A stretch of 64,000 bases of DNA from Clostridiales bacterium (GTDB taxonomy: Bacteria > Bacillota > Dethiobacteria > Dethiobacterales > Dethiobacteraceae). The notes under the pieces are model-generated. The model was not told the origin of the DNA and did not search any database. It worked only from the letters and a program-made list of their open reading frames with translations. This document shows, one piece after another, positions 1 to 8,522 of the stretch. The position numbers and the translations under genes are program-made. The stretch is from contig JAGXRM010000030.1 in assembly GCA_018335855.1 (NCBI GenBank), positions 1-64,000 of the forward strand. Reading direction: 5' to 3'. Each line of letters opens with the position of its first letter. Positions within the stretch are counted from its first letter, which is position 1.

Positions 1-317
1 CCGGTTAATTCTCAACGATCAACAGCTTGCTAAAGATAGCTCGAACGATTTCTAGTCCACCATAGGTTTGCCTGAGCAACATCGTCCGCTCCCAAGGGCC
101 CTTTCAGGGGGTGGAATTTAGGTCTGCAAAAATTTGCGCTTCTTGCCGCCCTCTGCTTAGTGTACCCTTTTTTCAATGACCCGGCTAATTTATGCCTATA
201 GTATATCATAAAAAAGCACTGGGCAGACGGCTTTTGTGTACTCCAGAAAGATTGTATGGAATTTAATCCTGCAAACTAGAAGTTACTTTTGCATTTGAGC
301 TTTTAAGGAGGGTTAAA
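1..317. other. Gene-free left edge
   Basis: No convincing gene. On the minus strand a short open stretch (about 5-110) ends in TAA at 6-8 and could be the last 30 or so codons of a lost gene, but I cannot name it. A good Shine-Dalgarno (AAGGAGGG) at 305-312 serves the gene that starts at 318. Confidence 0.4.
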
Positions 318-743
318 ATGAACGACATTACTTATCTTAAGACTCCAGAGGAGGAGATCTTACGAAGGATTCGCAGGTTGCAGGTCGGTTTACAAGCATA
401 CAACATAAAGGCTGCAATAATTGTACAAAAAGCAGATTTGTTTTATTTTAGCGGAACTTGCCAAAACGCTCATCTGTTTGTTCCTAAAGAAGGCGAACCA
501 TATCTCTTCGTTAAAAAGAGCTTCAGCAGGGCAGAGAAGGAAAGCACTATAAAAAACATAAACCCCTTAAGGAACCTCCATGAATTTTTTGGCTTCCTGA
601 ATTCTCACGTTAGAGACTCTGATATAATCGGCATGGAGTTAGATATTCTGCCGACAAATTTGTATTTAAAGTATAAAGAGATGGTGAGTCCTAACAAGAT
701 TGTTGATATTTCCAAAATTATTCGGGAAATACGAATACAGTAA
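318..743 (+). pseudogene. Truncated M24 (Xaa-Pro) peptidase, N-terminal domain only
   Basis: The 141-residue product matches the creatinase/prolidase N-terminal domain of M24 peptidases: an early segment rich in E, R and L, then an FSGT stretch near residues 48-51 and a GMELDILP stretch near 105-112. In full-length enzymes this non-catalytic domain is followed by a pita-bread metallopeptidase domain of about 220 residues. Here the frame stops just after REIR, the linker that normally leads into the catalytic domain, so none of the metal ligands are present. The start has a strong Shine-Dalgarno. Downstream sequence switches at once to a ferredoxin-like fragment, so the gene was probably cut by a deletion. 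It cannot be a peptidase as it stands. Confidence 0.75.
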
Positions 744-778
744 CACCATTTATTAAATCTGATATACTTACATATGAC

Positions 779-1378
779 ATGGCGACAACACTAATAAAAG
801 AGGCCGGGAGAGGCGGACTTACCGACTGTTACTGCCGTCAAGAAAGTCTACACTTAGGAAAGGAATGTGTTTATCCCTTAGACCTTTGTATAAGTCTTGG
901 TGCGGCATCGGACTTCTTAATAGAAAAAGGGTTTGCTCGCAGGGCTTCTATTGATGAACTTTTAGAGAAGTTGGATATTGCAAAAGAACTTGGATTGATG
1001 CATATCTGTGATAATGTTATGCATAATGCAGCATTTATCTGTAATTGTTGTGGTTGTTGTTGCTGTTTTTTAGCCGGTATCACAAAGCATCAATTACCGC
1101 ATGCAGTTTCCAGCACAAGTCACATTGCCTTGGTAGATCCGGAAACATGTACTCGTTGCGGTATATGTGCACGTAAATGTCAAATTGAAGCAATCACTCT
1201 ATTACCTGATAATAGAGCGGATATAGACACCGTAAAATGCTTGGGTTGCGGAGTGTGTGCCAGCTTTTGTAAGTCTGGAGCCATTACTTTTACAAAACGA
1301 GAAAGAATGGTTATTCCACCGGTAAGCTTTAGTGAACTGATGAAACGATTAAAAGAAGACAGAAAAAAGCAGAGATAG
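779..1378 (+). pseudogene. 4Fe-4S ferredoxin-domain protein, probably lacking its N-terminus
   Basis: The 199-residue product has a cysteine cluster near residues 18-37 (CYCRQ, then C and C further on), a run FICNCCGCCC near 86-95, then two ferredoxin CxxCxxCxxxC motifs (CTRCGICARKC near 123-133 and CLGCGVCASFC near 154-164) that would bind two 4Fe-4S clusters. This layout is the C-terminal part of a clostridial ferredoxin-type protein that usually carries 100-150 more residues in front. The ATG has no clear Shine-Dalgarno and sits 35 bases after the truncated peptidase, so I infer a deletion joined the two. The role in electron transfer is inferred from the cluster motifs only. Confidence 0.6.
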
Positions 1379-1512
1379 AGCAGACAGAGTTTGATAAAAA
1401 ATCAGTTTCCGCTGCTCTCCAGGCAGCGAGCGGGAGATTCCCTGTCAGTTAAGGTTATGTAGTGACGATAGATTAAGCATCTATGCTAAGAATAATAAGA
1501 GGGGGTAACGAA

Positions 1513-1704
1513 ATGCCGGCAGATAAGCAAATTAAACCAAATAGATCGGCAAAAGATCTGGACGCTTTGAAAGAGAGCTTGCAGGAACAGCTGCAGCGTC
1601 TCACGCTCATTAATAGGAGGAAAGTCAGTTGGACAACAACGGAAAAGATTTCTTCAGCCAACCCATCAGATTGTGGCACCTGCTCGCTGCGCTGGTCTAT
1701 ATAA
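1513..1704 (+). CDS. Small hydrophilic protein, unknown
   Basis: A 63-residue frame starts at the ATG at 1513 behind GAGGGGG (1500-1506). The first 39 residues are charged and look like an amphipathic or coiled-coil helix (LDALKESLQEQLQRLTL). The last part overlaps the next small gene by about 76 bases and reads poorly, so either the protein has a junk tail or a frameshift truncated it. I do not recognise the family. Its position directly before a small membrane protein suggests the two were once translated together. Confidence 0.4.
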   Translation: MPADKQIKPNRSAKDLDALKESLQEQLQRLTLINRRKVSWTTTEKISSANPSDCGTCSLRWSI

Positions 1705-1817
1705 CATTCCTTTTTGTTCAGTTGGAAATAACTATTGTAGTCGCAAGTGTAATTCTGTTATTATATATCGGGCAAACAAACAGTCCATATATTCACGGTA
1801 AAAAGCGAAAGGACTAA
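1629..1817 (+). CDS. Small two-helix membrane protein, unknown
   Basis: The 62-residue frame begins with TTG behind a perfect AGGAGG at 1616-1621. It has two hydrophobic stretches (about residues 15-30 and 32-47) separated by a single glutamate, then a basic tail (GKKRKD), the pattern of a small inner-membrane protein with a cytoplasmic positive end. It overlaps the preceding 63-residue frame. I cannot assign a function. Confidence 0.45.
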   Translation: MDNNGKDFFSQPIRLWHLLAALVYITFLFVQLEITIVVASVILLLYIGQTNSPYIHGKKRKD

Positions 1818-1835
1818 AAAGCACTTACTTTTGAT

Positions 1836-1944
1836 ATGCTCCCTTTGTGGTAGACAGTTTAAATAATAAAACTGTTATCATGAAGGGAGCATTTTTATGG
1901 GAAGAAAAAGTAAAGTCTCCCTGAGGGGCTCTTTAGGGCTATAA
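1836..1944 (+). mobile_element. IS relic: hairpin plus first 15 codons of a transposase
   Basis: A hairpin has outer arms ATGCTCCCTT (1836-1845) and AAGGGAGCAT (1883-1892) and inner arms ACAGTTT/AAACTGT. It lies just before an ATG at 1897 that opens a 15-codon frame (MGRKSKVSLRG...) ending in TAA. The peptide start resembles the first residues of IS3-type OrfA transposases. The rest of the element is gone. A second locus with the same architecture lies at 17332-17427. The IS3 assignment is an inference from a short peptide. Confidence 0.45.
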
Positions 1945-2009
1945 TAATTCTGGCCAAGCTTAATGGAAAGACCAGATAGAATATATACAGTCATTATCTT
2001 AGATAAGGC

Positions 2010-2050
2010 AACCCCGAACCCTTTATGTAATATGGGAGACGGGGTTTTTT
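2010..2050 (+). terminator. Rho-independent terminator
   Basis: AACCCCG and CGGGGTT arms with an internal CCC/GGG pairing are followed by six T. It would end transcripts from the small-gene pair upstream. The rest of 1945-2238 shows no gene. Confidence 0.7.
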
Positions 2051-2238
2051 GTTGGAATTTATTATAGATGTGTTGAAAGAATACTTAAACATTTGTCCAG
2101 CATTTTCTGGCCTTCCTTATTGGTACTGAATCTATCTGACCGAGTGTAGGCTTCTGCCGCTATGAAAGTCCTGCCCTATAAAGGGAATCAGAGAAACCTG
2201 TAGAATACAGGAGAAAAAAGTATTATTAAGGTGAACTA

Positions 2239-2808
2239 ATGACTAATCAAAACCTCTTTGACCATATCCCAGGAAATCTCTTTTCAATATTGGCCGGCCC
2301 CCTCAAAGAAGTACATGCCGGTCTTCTTATGCTTGTCTATGACCAGTACCGAAAGACAATCTATACTTTGAATAAAGACGTGTTGATTGATCTATTTTGT
2401 GAGTACCTGGAATCTTTAGATGAGGAAGCCTGGTTTGCTGTGGAGGAAGAAGAGGAGTATAAGGAGCTGGCCAGAAATGTTCGGGAGCGGTCAAATCAAC
2501 TACTTCGGAAGCTGGTGGATGCAGGCTGGCTTATGCAAGAACAGTCTTTCGATTACTCTTTTAAAATGACCGTGCCAGACTATGCCCTGGCCCTGTTGGA
2601 AACTTTTCATAAAACCAGTACCGGCTACCGGATGGAGTTTAAAGGTCGGGTATTTAGCATCTACCAGAATCTGACGGGAGACGAGGGCATGTCTTATATC
2701 GCCCTGCAGCAATCGGCAGAGGCTACTCTGGAACTAAAAAACGGCCTTACAAGTCTAAATCACAGCATTAGAAGATATACTGAGAAATTGCTGGAAGCAT
2801 GTGCCTGA
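2239..2808 (+). pseudogene. jetA: Truncated Wadjet protein JetA (DUF5716 type)
   Basis: The 189 residues match the start of the DUF5716-type JetA subunit of Wadjet anti-plasmid systems: the opening NLFDHIPGNLFSILAG, a helical region with an acidic stretch (EEEEEY near residues 70-75), a winged-helix-like part with TVPDYALALLE near 110-120, and LNHSIRRYTEKLL near the end. JetA is the kleisin-like partner of the SMC-type JetC in the JetABCD complex that cleaves plasmid DNA. Full-length proteins are about 450-500 residues; here a TGA ends the frame before the C-terminal half. No jetB or jetC follows. JetD fragments appear at 6.4 and 9.3 kb, so this is the head of a collapsed Wadjet operon. Family assignment is from memory of the domain; it was not searched. 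Confidence 0.7.
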
Positions 2809-2969
2809 ACTCAGGAACAGGATTGAAAGGAGATTAATTGTTGAGCCACCGTCCTTTCAGGGAGACGGCAGCAGGGTGAGGATTGAGAAGGCATAGAGAG
2901 TACATAGATAAAAATCGGGAATTGACATTAAAAATGATATTAAATATAATATCATTAGGAAGTGGTGAA

Positions 2970-3209
2970 ATGACAAAAAAAGAGAAGTTATTGGAAAAGA
3001 TACGAAACAATCCGAAAACTGTAAGGTTTGGTGAATTAGATCTGGTTTTAAGAGACGTAGGCTTTGAGTGCCGTCAGCCATCTGGAGGATCCAGTCATTA
3101 TACTTACATAATAAAAGATAAGACTCTTACCGTTCCTTTTAAAAGGCCATACGTAAAAGTAATTTACGTAAAGATGGCAATTAAGATACTTGATGAATTA
3201 GGCATATAG
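2970..3209 (+). CDS. hicA: HicA mRNA interferase toxin
   Basis: The 79-residue protein has the small double-stranded-RNA-binding-like fold of HicA. The family motif GGSSHY near residues 39-44 carries the catalytic histidine (H43). HicA toxins cut mRNA in the ribosome-independent manner and are held inactive by HicB. I chose the ATG at 2970 because AGGAAGTGG lies right before it and the family starts here; an in-frame upstream ATG at 2883 gives a non-homologous extension. hicB follows after 13 bases, so both are probably on one transcript. Confidence 0.9.
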   Translation: MTKKEKLLEKIRNNPKTVRFGELDLVLRDVGFECRQPSGGSSHYTYIIKDKTLTVPFKRPYVKVIYVKMAIKILDELGI

Positions 3210-3222
3210 AGGGAGGATTACT

Positions 3223-3594
3223 ATGGATAAGAAAGATCTGGACTATTATCTGTCCCAAGAATACCCATTCAAAATAGAGACATTACGTGAAGATGACGGT
3301 GGGGGCTATTTAATTACCTACCCTGACTTACCCGGTTGTGTCAGTGATGGGAAGACGGTTGACGAAACCATTGCTATGGGTCAAGATGCCAGGAAAGCTT
3401 GGATTGAGACCAGGCTTGAAGAGGGACTGACGATTCCGGAGCCTTATTCGCACAGTTATAAATATAGTGGAAGGATAGCCTTAAGAACACCTAAGAGCCT
3501 CCATAAGAGATTGGTTGCTAATGCAGAAAAAGAGGGTGTCAGTCTAAACCACTATCTGGTTTACCTGTTAAGTAAAGAGTCTGCCAAAAAATAA
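3223..3594 (+). CDS. hicB: HicB antitoxin
   Basis: The 123-residue protein has the HicB N-terminal half (YPFKIE...GGYLITYPDLPGC, residues 15-40) that plugs the HicA active site, and a C-terminal ribbon-helix-helix segment (ALRTPKSLHKRL, then NAEKEGVSLNHYL) that should bind its own promoter. It follows hicA by 13 bases behind GGAGGA. A 50-base piece of this gene occurs again at 6932-6981, with one mismatch. Confidence 0.92.
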   Translation: MDKKDLDYYLSQEYPFKIETLREDDGGGYLITYPDLPGCVSDGKTVDETIAMGQDARKAWIETRLEEGLTIPEPYSHSYKYSGRIALRTPKSLHKRLVANAEKEGVSLNHYLVYLLSKESAKK

Positions 3595-4000
3595 TAATCC
3601 AAGAAGCATCCCGGCATGGGGTATGATAATCTGCTGAAGCATTAACATGTATTGGAAATGGGGTTTATCACTTGACTATGCCGAGAATGGCCTATCATGA
3701 ATATGTGCCTTCACCAGGTTCGATGGCGATATCTTTTAGTTTTGCTGGAGTAATTGTCATTTAGAAGGTGACTTGAAAGTGTGGGGGGAACATTATGCAT
3801 AAGAAAGAGAGATGGTAGGCATGTGTAAAGCATTGGAGAACTATGATAACAGAATTGCAAACAATTTAGGAGTCACTGTTGTTATATTGAGGTAAGAGGG
3901 AGTTTATACGAAAACTAATAGCTAAGGTATAACCTTGTAGTTAGCAGTAAGTTTAAGTCTGTTTTTGGTGGGCACATTGACGTAAAGGAGTATTTTATCG
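3595..4000. other. Gene-poor stretch with decayed coding pieces
   Basis: No intact gene. A short frame near 3811-3894 (MVGMCKALENYDNR...) resembles the MCKALE segment of Rpn/PD-(D/E)XK transposase-like nucleases, but it is only about 27 codons and the match is weak. Confidence 0.3.
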
Positions 4001-4219
4001 GCAGCGTTGTTTTATGCCGGGAAACCTGGGGAAGCCATTGAAAAGGCTGCACTTAGCTCCCTGACAACACATGGGGCCAGGACAGCTGTTGATGCCTGCC
4101 GTTATTATGCAGGCTTAATTGTGGGAGCTGTAAACGGGGTGGATAAAGAAGAGCTGTTAGCGGAGCTTTACAGCCCTGTACAGGGATTGTGGGAAAAGGA
4201 GCCCCTGGCGGGGAAATAG
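4001..4219 (+). pseudogene. ADP-ribosylglycohydrolase fragment
   Basis: About 70 residues match the middle of DraG-type ADP-ribosylglycohydrolases: FYAGKPGEAIEKAALSS, then TTHGARTAVDACRYYAGLI and GAVNGVDKEELL. In the complete family (about 300 residues) this helical part follows the N-terminal metal-binding segment. The N-terminal GDALG-type and C-terminal D-D metal motifs are both missing and there is a stop in frame shortly upstream (3983), so it is a remnant. Confidence 0.65.
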
Positions 4220-4417
4220 AGGAAGTGGCGCGTGGTTCCTTTAAGCTCCGTAGTCCTCCTCAAATCAAGGGTAGCGGTTATGTGGTACAGATAATTAAAA
4301 GGGGTATGGCATAACGCAATGCCGACCATAAAACGCTGAAGATTGCCTCCAGAGCCTCGGCGGAGCCCTTATTCTTAAGAAGGAGAAACCTGTGAAGGCG
4401 CCGAAATACGAAAAAAG

Positions 4418-6364
4418 ATGGACGAAGGCAGGGCGTGTTGCATTGGACTTACAGAACTGGGTGAAAGCGGATTTGGCTGTGTTTGCAATAAGGTAGTAGT
4501 AATAGAAAACGGAAAGACGGGGATGGAGATGGAAAGGGAAGCAAGGGTTTTATTGAGTACTATGAAGCGGTATATTGCGCCCCATATTGTTGCAAGAGGA
4601 GAGGCTTATTATGAGTCGGGGTTGGTGGAAGATGTTAGCATTGACGGTAACTGGGCTTGTGCGGTTGTGCTGGGAAATTACGGAGACTATGAAGTCAGGG
4701 TAAACACCGTTGATTTTGGAGAAAGTAAATGTGACTGCCCATATGATACTTATTGCAAACATCTGGCTGCGGTCTGTTTTTTTGTTGCGCGGGAAAAGAG
4801 GAATGAGTTCAAGGTTGGAAAGTGTGTTGAGATTGAGGAGAAGCAGCCGCAAAGAGATAATGAAACAGCTGGTATTATGGGGCGGTTGGATAGTATGGAG
4901 AAAGAAGATTTATTGGATGTGCTGCGTATGCTAGTTGAGGACAATCCATTACTGTCAGGGAAAATAGCGTTGGTTTTAAATGAACGTCAGCATGTGGCTG
5001 AACTGCATAGTGACCGGGTCCGGCAGATGGGCCTGTACAGTTCATTAAAGTTTTACTCAGAAGCTATTCCCAGGGTGCTGAGTGAGTGTGAGGCTCTTTT
5101 TAGTGAGGTAGAAGGCTGTGATGATGACTGGGAAGATGGATATTACGATGAAGACGAAGTAACTGAGTGGGATTTTTCTGCCGGCCTGGAGCGTTTGCAC
5201 AGATATGGGCGTGAGCTGCTGGATATGGTAACACAGCAGCATTATATTTCAGGGACGGTTGGCCTGTTGGTGGGGTTGCTGGGACTTGAAGACTGGAAAG
5301 ATGAATATTTAGCTGAGTATGGTGACCAGGAGTTGGAAGAGGGATGTGACGAATTTCATTCCTATCTGTGTGAGGCGTTGGGCCGCGTTAAAGGGTACCG
5401 GCGTGCTGATGCCGCAGCCCAGGACTTTTTGTTTGAACTGATGGACTGGATGGTTCTGCAGTGTAATGAGCCGGGAGGCCTGGCGGACTGGGCATGGCTG
5501 TTGAGTGACTGTGTGGTTGACCTACAGGGTTTGCGGCACTTGGAAACTTCGATCAGGCGGCTTGATCAGGATTTTTTGCAAAGCAACCGTCTTGAAGATG
5601 AAAGGAAAAGAAGGCCTCTGGTATACTGGTGGGTTGATTTGTGCCTGCAGTATGACCGGGAGCAAGAGGCAATTGAGGCTGCAGGCGTTCTAAGGGACAC
5701 AGGCGACGATTCGGTGGAGCGGCTATTTGTCAGGTATTATGAGCGGAATGAACGCTGGCAGGAAGCTGTGGTGGTTCTGGGTGAACTGATTAAAGGTAAA
5801 GCGGGGCCGGCGGATTACAGGTGGATGGCTGATCTCTGTAAGCAGGCAGGAGATTTGACCAGGGAAAAAGAGTGGCTGCAAAAATGGTTTCTGTCTTTTC
5901 CCGATTTTGAATTATTCAAGAGAAATGTTGAATTGCTTACGGAAAGAGAGGAACGGGAAAAGACAATTGAGTTCTGGCTCGCTGCTTTAAAGAAAAAGGA
6001 ATATTTTGAACTGATAATCCAGATCTATTTGTTTCTTAATGACCCGGAAAGCGCCTGGAAAGAGTATACGCGGCATGGACAGCATGTTTTTGAAAATAAT
6101 CCGATTTTACTAAAGCTGTTTAAAGAAATGAAAAGACGGGATCCGTCAAAGCTGATCCCGCAGTACAAGTCTTTAATTATGCACAATATAGGCCGGCGTG
6201 ACCGTAGTTCATATGCCATAGCGGCCAGGTGGCTTAAAGATTTACAGGAAGTATGCTTTTTAGCCGGGGAAGAAGAAAAATGGACTGAGTTTTACCATGG
6301 TATCATGAGTGAATACAAAAGATTCCGCGCCTTGATGGAGGAAATCAGGAGGGTAATTAAGTGA
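4418..6364 (+). CDS. SWIM zinc-finger protein with helical repeats
   Basis: A protein of up to 648 residues. A SWIM zinc finger of the form CxCx(n)CxH is visible near residues 106-115 (CDCPYDTYCKH), preceded by the usual RGEAYYESG segment. The rest is helical, acidic and TPR-like, with Y/W/L-rich repeats. SWIM fingers bind DNA or protein, and in bacteria such proteins often sit beside SNF2 helicases; none is present here. The start is uncertain: the ATG at 4418 has no Shine-Dalgarno, and ATG 4523 or 4529 would keep the whole SWIM domain. It is the only long intact gene in the first 7 kb. The cellular role is unknown. Confidence 0.7.
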   Translation: MDEGRACCIGLTELGESGFGCVCNKVVVIENGKTGMEMEREARVLLSTMKRYIAPHIVARGEAYYESGLVEDVSIDGNWACAVVLGNYGDYEVRVNTVDFGESKCDCPYDTYCKHLAAVCFFVAREKRNEFKVGKCVEIEEKQPQRDNETAGIMGRLDSMEKEDLLDVLRMLVEDNPLLSGKIALVLNERQHVAELHSDRVRQMGLYSSLKFYSEAIPRVLSECEALFSEVEGCDDDWEDGYYDEDEVTEWDFSAGLERLHRYGRELLDMVTQQHYISGTVGLLVGLLGLEDWKDEYLAEYGDQELEEGCDEFHSYLCEALGRVKGYRRADAAAQDFLFELMDWMVLQCNEPGGLADWAWLLSDCVVDLQGLRHLETSIRRLDQDFLQSNRLEDERKRRPLVYWWVDLCLQYDREQEAIEAAGVLRDTGDDSVERLFVRYYERNERWQEAVVVLGELIKGKAGPADYRWMADLCKQAGDLTREKEWLQKWFLSFPDFELFKRNVELLTEREEREKTIEFWLAALKKKEYFELIIQIYLFLNDPESAWKEYTRHGQHVFENNPILLKLFKEMKRRDPSKLIPQYKSLIMHNIGRRDRSSYAIAARWLKDLQEVCFLAGEEEKWTEFYHGIMSEYKRFRALMEEIRRVIK

Positions 6365-6401
6365 CAGCTGCTGTAGCTGACGGAAGAGTATTAGAGGGTG
6401 A

Positions 6402-6605
6402 ATTAACAAGAAGGCAAGAAAAGTAAAGGCATCCCTGATAGCTGTTGTCAGATGCTTTTTTCTAACTGACAGTGAACTTTCCGATGAGGATATTCTATAC
6501 GAGCTTGGAATAATTAAGACCACAGAAGAGCTGCTTCTTTCCGGACCTGTGATTGTAGAATTACGGGGGGAGCGGATTGACCTGAGTCCCTTTGCCTTCG
6601 GCTGA
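6402..6605 (+). pseudogene. jetD: Probable JetD fragment (middle segment)
   Basis: A 67-codon open stretch between stops, without its own start, contains LGIIKTTEELLLSG and ERIDLSPFAFG. In DUF3322/DUF2220 (JetD) proteins as I recall them, a segment of this kind (strand, then DLSPF, then GLGL) comes immediately before the TOPRIM core. The JetD fragment at 9256 lacks exactly this stretch between its KKYCPP and its GLSPSM. I therefore read it as a piece of the same or a duplicate jetD. This is inference from pattern and needs an alignment. Confidence 0.4.
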
Positions 6606-7098
6606 TGCTGGAGTTAAGCATTAAGCTGGAACAGGAAGCCTTGCTGGCCGATAAAACCTGAAAATGAACGAAAATTCAGGCTGCTTAGGCAGGTGCGTTC
6701 ATGTAACGCACGTTTCACTAAAAGGATGTATTATTTTAGCTGTAACAATGTTAAAACGACGGAAGAGTTCATATCAAGGAAAGAATTACTGAGAGCCTTT
6801 GGGGAGGACTCTGTATCAGTACTTATTATGTTCGGGTTCAATACGAGATTAAGCAAAAGGAGCATTACTGTGGCTATTTAATTGAAAAAATGGGATAAAT
6901 CCTTTACTGATCAGCATTGTAACAAATAAAGTTGCTATGGGTCAAGATGCCAGGGAAGCTTGGATTGAGACCAGGCTTGAATCGGGAAGATAATACAGCT
7001 GGGTGGAGAAATGATAACTACGCTAGCGCCGCAGGAGCTGAGACAGCTGTTATTATAAAGAAGAGGGAACAATTAAGAGAGAAGAGGAGATTTAACTA
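6606..7098. other. Debris region
   Basis: There is no reliable gene. A 62-codon frame at 6693-6881 has no Shine-Dalgarno and no recognisable family. The hicB relic at 6932-6981 lies inside this stretch. A Shine-Dalgarno-like GAAGAGGAG before 7099 belongs to the next gene. Confidence 0.4.
6932..6981 (+). pseudogene. 50-bp relic of hicB
   Basis: Fifty bases match hicB (3371-3420) with a single mismatch (A to G). They correspond to AMGQDARKAWIETRLE of HicB. Sequence on both sides is unrelated, so a second hicAB copy was lost here or a small piece was copied in. Confidence 0.85.
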
Positions 7099-7497
7099 AT
7101 GTACAGAGTAAGTGAGAAGGACATTAGTGCTTCGGTCAATGATTTTACAGTGTTTTGTGACTTTGTGGAAGAAACGAAGCCTGTACTGTCCAAGCGAAGA
7201 GGTGTATTGGGGAAAAATGACCTGTTCGAAATAAATTCATTGCTGTATTACAAAAAGGAAGTTGATGCGCCAAATTATCAGCTGGAATCTTATCCGGTTA
7301 TAAATCTGATTTTTAATCTTGCACTGCTTGGAAGGCTATATGTGAAAGCGGCAGATGAAAAGGGAAATGTTTATTTTACCAAAACGATAAGGAAAGATGA
7401 ATTTGACGCTTTAAATATTTGTGAGAAATACGCGTTCCTTCTTGAAACATTTTGGACGAGATATGACATAGAGGAAACTATAAGGGGCTTTGAATAA
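7099..7497 (+). CDS. Unknown 132-residue protein before a pRiA4b-type ORF
   Basis: The protein is mixed alpha/beta with no signal peptide. It starts behind GAAGAGGAG. I do not recognise the N-terminal domain. The next frame (from 7490) starts 8 bases before this one ends and belongs to the pRiA4b ORF-3 family, whose larger members carry another domain in front. The two may thus be one gene split by a frameshift near 7490-7500, or two translationally coupled genes. Confidence 0.5.
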   Translation: MYRVSEKDISASVNDFTVFCDFVEETKPVLSKRRGVLGKNDLFEINSLLYYKKEVDAPNYQLESYPVINLIFNLALLGRLYVKAADEKGNVYFTKTIRKDEFDALNICEKYAFLLETFWTRYDIEETIRGFE

Positions 7498-7948
7498 GAC
7501 AGTTAATGTCGTACTAAATCAAGTTGTCAGAGGCAGCTATGTTTTTAAGGTATCTCTTGGCAGAAGTGTTTGGCGGAAGATCTTGCTTTCTTTCAGGCAT
7601 ACCCTTGAAGATTTGCATAAAGCTGTGCAGGATGCTTTTAATTTTGATGATGATCACCTATACTCATTCTTTATGGATGCCAAAAGATATTCCAAGCATG
7701 TTTATCATTCACCGATGGTTGATGAAGGGCCTTTTGTTCATGAGGTAACAATCGGTGAGCTTGGATTATATGAAGGGCAAAGAATTATGTACTTTTTCGA
7801 TTATGGTGATTCATGGGAGTTTGAAGTTCAACTTTTAAAAATTATTAAAGATGAAATTCCACCTAAGGTACCTAAGGTTATTGAAGAAAAAGGTGAAGCG
7901 CCAAGTCAGTACAGATACTATGATGACGATGGGGATGAGTACATATGA
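7490..7948 (+). CDS. Plasmid pRiA4b ORF-3-like protein
   Basis: The 152 residues carry the hallmark of the pRiA4b ORF-3 (IS1096 passenger-like) family: VFKVSLGRSVWRKI, then TLEDLHKAVQDAF and FDDDHLYSFFMD, then FFDYGDSWEFEV near residues 102-113. The family is common near mobile elements but has no established function. The TTG start lies in the last codons of the gene before it and has no good Shine-Dalgarno, which supports coupling or a frameshift. The C-terminal tail is acidic (YYDDDGDEYI). Confidence 0.7.
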   Translation: MNKTVNVVLNQVVRGSYVFKVSLGRSVWRKILLSFRHTLEDLHKAVQDAFNFDDDHLYSFFMDAKRYSKHVYHSPMVDEGPFVHEVTIGELGLYEGQRIMYFFDYGDSWEFEVQLLKIIKDEIPPKVPKVIEEKGEAPSQYRYYDDDGDEYI

Positions 7949-8010
7949 TTGCAGCCGTCCTGTTATAGAGGGTACCGGATTCGCTCATCGCGATGGCTAC
8001 CGACGCTCAT

Positions 8011-8044
8011 AAAAAAAAGAGACCACGAAAATGGTCTTTTTTTT
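8011..8044. terminator. Bidirectional terminator
   Basis: AGACCA and TGGTCT arms are flanked by A8 on the left and T8 on the right. It separates the plus-strand pRiA4b gene from the minus-strand hepT/mntA pair and can serve both. Confidence 0.75.
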
Positions 8045-8087
8045 GCTCCTTCCTTTTCATAGGGCTGGTCAATGACGCATTTGATTA

Positions 8088-8522
8088 TTACTGCCGGATT
8101 AAAACACTTACTCTGTTAATAAATACTTCAAAATCATTGAGTTTGGTAATTGAATATTCATAAACACGCTCATCTGAAATGTTTTGATAAAGATGGACCA
8201 TTCTGTTGCGAAATCCTACCATAGCTGAGAAAATTTTGAATTCATCATCATTAATAACCTTATTGTTTTTTAAAATACGGAAGGCGTCACGGGATTCTTC
8301 AGGAGCACAATGATACTTTTTTGCGGCTAGATGAAAAGCTATATCTATCATAGATTCGATTGCCGTTTGCAGAGAGTATTTCAACCCTTTTACCAGAATT
8401 TTATCATTTAATATTTCTGTGGGTTCTTTTGCATCTGTCAGTGATTTTATATCACCGAGCTGTTCTTTGATAAAAGCAATCTTTTGCATTACCCTTTCGG
8501 TATCGACGGTCATATCGTTCAC
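8088..8522 (-). CDS. hepT: HepT-type HEPN toxin (DUF86)
   Basis: The 144-residue, mainly helical protein has the RX4HXY active-site motif of HepT RNases at R105-H110-Y112 (RNRMVHLY). HepT toxins cleave RNA. In characterised pairs, MntA AMPylates the tyrosine of this motif and so neutralises the toxin. The gene overlaps its mntA partner by 4 bases (ATGA), so they are translationally coupled. Confidence 0.88.
   Translation of the reverse strand: MNDMTVDTERVMQKIAFIKEQLGDIKSLTDAKEPTEILNDKILVKGLKYSLQTAIESMIDIAFHLAAKKYHCAPEESRDAFRILKNNKVINDDEFKIFSAMVGFRNRMVHLYQNISDERVYEYSITKLNDFEVFINRVSVLIRQ

Noticed and set aside
6693-6881. 62-codon frame as a gene
   Set aside because: No Shine-Dalgarno, no family, and it lies in a debris field.
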